Shown one piece after another: positions 6,064 to 6,835 of a DNA stretch of 6,835 nt. The stretch's first letter is position 1; every line of letters begins with the position of its first letter. This DNA comes from Dehalococcoidia bacterium (GTDB taxonomy: Bacteria > Chloroflexota > Dehalococcoidia > E44-bin15), in the NCBI GenBank assembly GCA_030667555.1, contig DAOUVR010000058.1:1-6835 (forward strand), in the 5' to 3' direction. The translations under genes were made by a program, and so were the position numbers. A model generated the notes under the pieces. It did no database searches, was not told where the DNA came from, and saw only the letters and a list, made by a program, of their open reading frames with translations.

Positions 6064-6835
6064 CTATGGAGCCGGGTCATAATAGGTAATCGTCATTTTG
6101 GGCTCCATGTTGGGTGGGCCACCCTCTGAAGACCAGAAGATCTTCAATGCACCCATTGTATCTTCATCATCATCAATCAGCACTAGACCGTGATTGGGAA
6201 CAGTCCCGTCGATCCAGCCTTCAACTAGTTCAGCCTCTAGCTGCCAAAATACGAAGTCATTTGCCTCCACGGCTGGAAGCGAGGTGCCAGCATGGACAGC
6301 AGGACTATGCGCTGGCTGGTCATCCCAGGTTATGGTGTTTTCCGCCCAGGCTCCGGTGACCTGGTAGGCGTTGATGGTTGTTACGGCCGGCGACGACGTA
6401 CCAAAGTACCACAGACCTAGTTCGACTTCGGTCACTACCGCGGTCGCTGGAATCTCCAGCGGCAGGTTGAACCGTATATAGGTTCGCAATTTCATGCCCC
6501 CGTCGTTGCCGACTTCCAAAGCACTTACATCTCCAAAATTGACTCCCGGGTTTACATCCATCACCCATGCATCCTTACCCTCAGCAGCATCGGGCTGGAC
6601 AGTCACTGTCTGGGGTAGAGCGGGGTCAAGCTCCCAGTTGATATAGGTGGTCTCGCCTGCGGCTACGGTAACCGTTTCTTCACGGTCCTTACAGAGTTCT
6701 TTACTGAGCTTTATTGTATGGTCACCTTCATCAATGTCAGTGATGACGAAAGGGGTGATATTGCCCGTATCTGTCCCATCGACGTAAACTGTAGCCCCTG
6801 CAGGGCTCGACTTTACATCGATCGAGCCCACTGTC
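6064..6835 (-). CDS. PEGA and DNRLRE (CBM96-like) domain surface protein, 5' end outside window
   Basis: The C-terminal 256 residues of a paralogue of the 4829-5962 product. The GTG at 6831 is not a convincing start: it aligns with an internal valine of the paralogue's TVGTLDVK, and the frame stays open to the window edge. Counting from that GTG codon, a PEGA domain covers about 3-67 (SSPAGATVYVDGTDTGNITP at 8-27) and a DNRLRE-type domain about 73-255: LRTYIRFNLPLEIP at 115-128, TGAWAENTITWDDQP at 159-173, VEGWIDGTVPNHGLVLI at 203-219, and a YYDPAP end. An export signal and a PKD-like domain are expected upstream by analogy but are not visible. The stop is TAG at 6064. No terminator follows in the 101 bp before the next gene, so read-through into it is likely. 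Function beyond surface binding is not recognised. Confidence 0.8.
   Translation of the reverse strand, partial: TVGSIDVKSSPAGATVYVDGTDTGNITPFVITDIDEGDHTIKLSKELCKDREETVTVAAGETTYINWELDPALPQTVTVQPDAAEGKDAWVMDVNPGVNFGDVSALEVGNDGGMKLRTYIRFNLPLEIPATAVVTEVELGLWYFGTSSPAVTTINAYQVTGAWAENTITWDDQPAHSPAVHAGTSLPAVEANDFVFWQLEAELVEGWIDGTVPNHGLVLIDDDEDTMGALKIFWSSEGGPPNMEPKMTITYYDPAP
6569..6660 (-). repeat. 92-nt near-identical block, copy B (pairs with 5331-5422)
   Basis: Second copy of the PEGA-DNRLRE junction block, offset by 1238 bp from copy A in the same orientation. Only two synonymous differences separate the copies, while flanking parts of the two genes differ at many bases. Confidence 0.85.

Noticed and set aside
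6829..6831. GTG at 6831 as a true start of the last gene
   Set aside because: The codon aligns with an internal valine of the paralogue and the frame is open to the window edge, so the gene is cut by the window rather than starting here.
1..6835. CRISPR arrays, tRNA or rRNA genes, known riboswitches
   Set aside because: I found no regularly spaced direct repeats, no tRNA-like arms and no recognisable riboswitch core on either strand.

Overview
The window looks like a piece of a bacterial chromosome of moderate GC content. A member of the Chloroflexota (Dehalococcoidia-like) is my best guess. The guess rests on the PhoU-like/PiT pair, a monoderm-style set of putative lipoproteins, and palindromic intergenic repeats that resemble ones I associate with that group. 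No rRNA or other phylogenetic marker is present, so the assignment is weak.

Layout. Bases 2-82 (+) are the end of a DUF47/PhoU-like regulator. It overlaps by 8 nt a PiT-family inorganic phosphate permease (75-1064, +), and together they form a classic low-affinity phosphate uptake unit. A convergent gap of about 90 bp follows. On the minus strand comes a two-gene unit read from right to left: ftsH (membrane AAA+ zinc protease, 1533-3407), then a MoaE-like molybdopterin synthase large subunit (1157-1549) whose start lies inside the end of ftsH. A near-consensus extended -10 promoter (3436-3444) sits just upstream of ftsH. It implies a leader of about 22 nt and favours the ATG start at 3407.

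Bases 3445-3932 hold no gene I can support. They contain two strong palindromes (3566-3584 and 3655-3682), a weaker hairpin, and a stretch that may be decayed mobile-element sequence. This non-coding segment separates the housekeeping genes from an accessory block.

Bases 3933-6835 (all minus strand) carry three tandem paralogues of exported proteins that share a C-terminal DNRLRE (CBM96-like) domain. The first two in coordinate order have a visible signal peptide and probable lipidation cysteine. The third is cut by the window edge. N-terminal architecture differs: 3988-4638 has only a short Cys-containing linker before the domain, 4829-5962 has PKD-like plus PEGA domains, and 6064-6835 has at least a PEGA domain. 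The 4829-5962 and 6064-6835 genes are separated by 101 bp with no visible terminator and may be co-transcribed. The 3988 and 4829 genes each end in a related hairpin terminator placed 14-15 nt after the stop, so the 3' flank appears to have been duplicated with the gene. The block looks like a small expanding family of modular cell-surface proteins, probably carbohydrate- or matrix-binding. No ligand can be read from the sequence.
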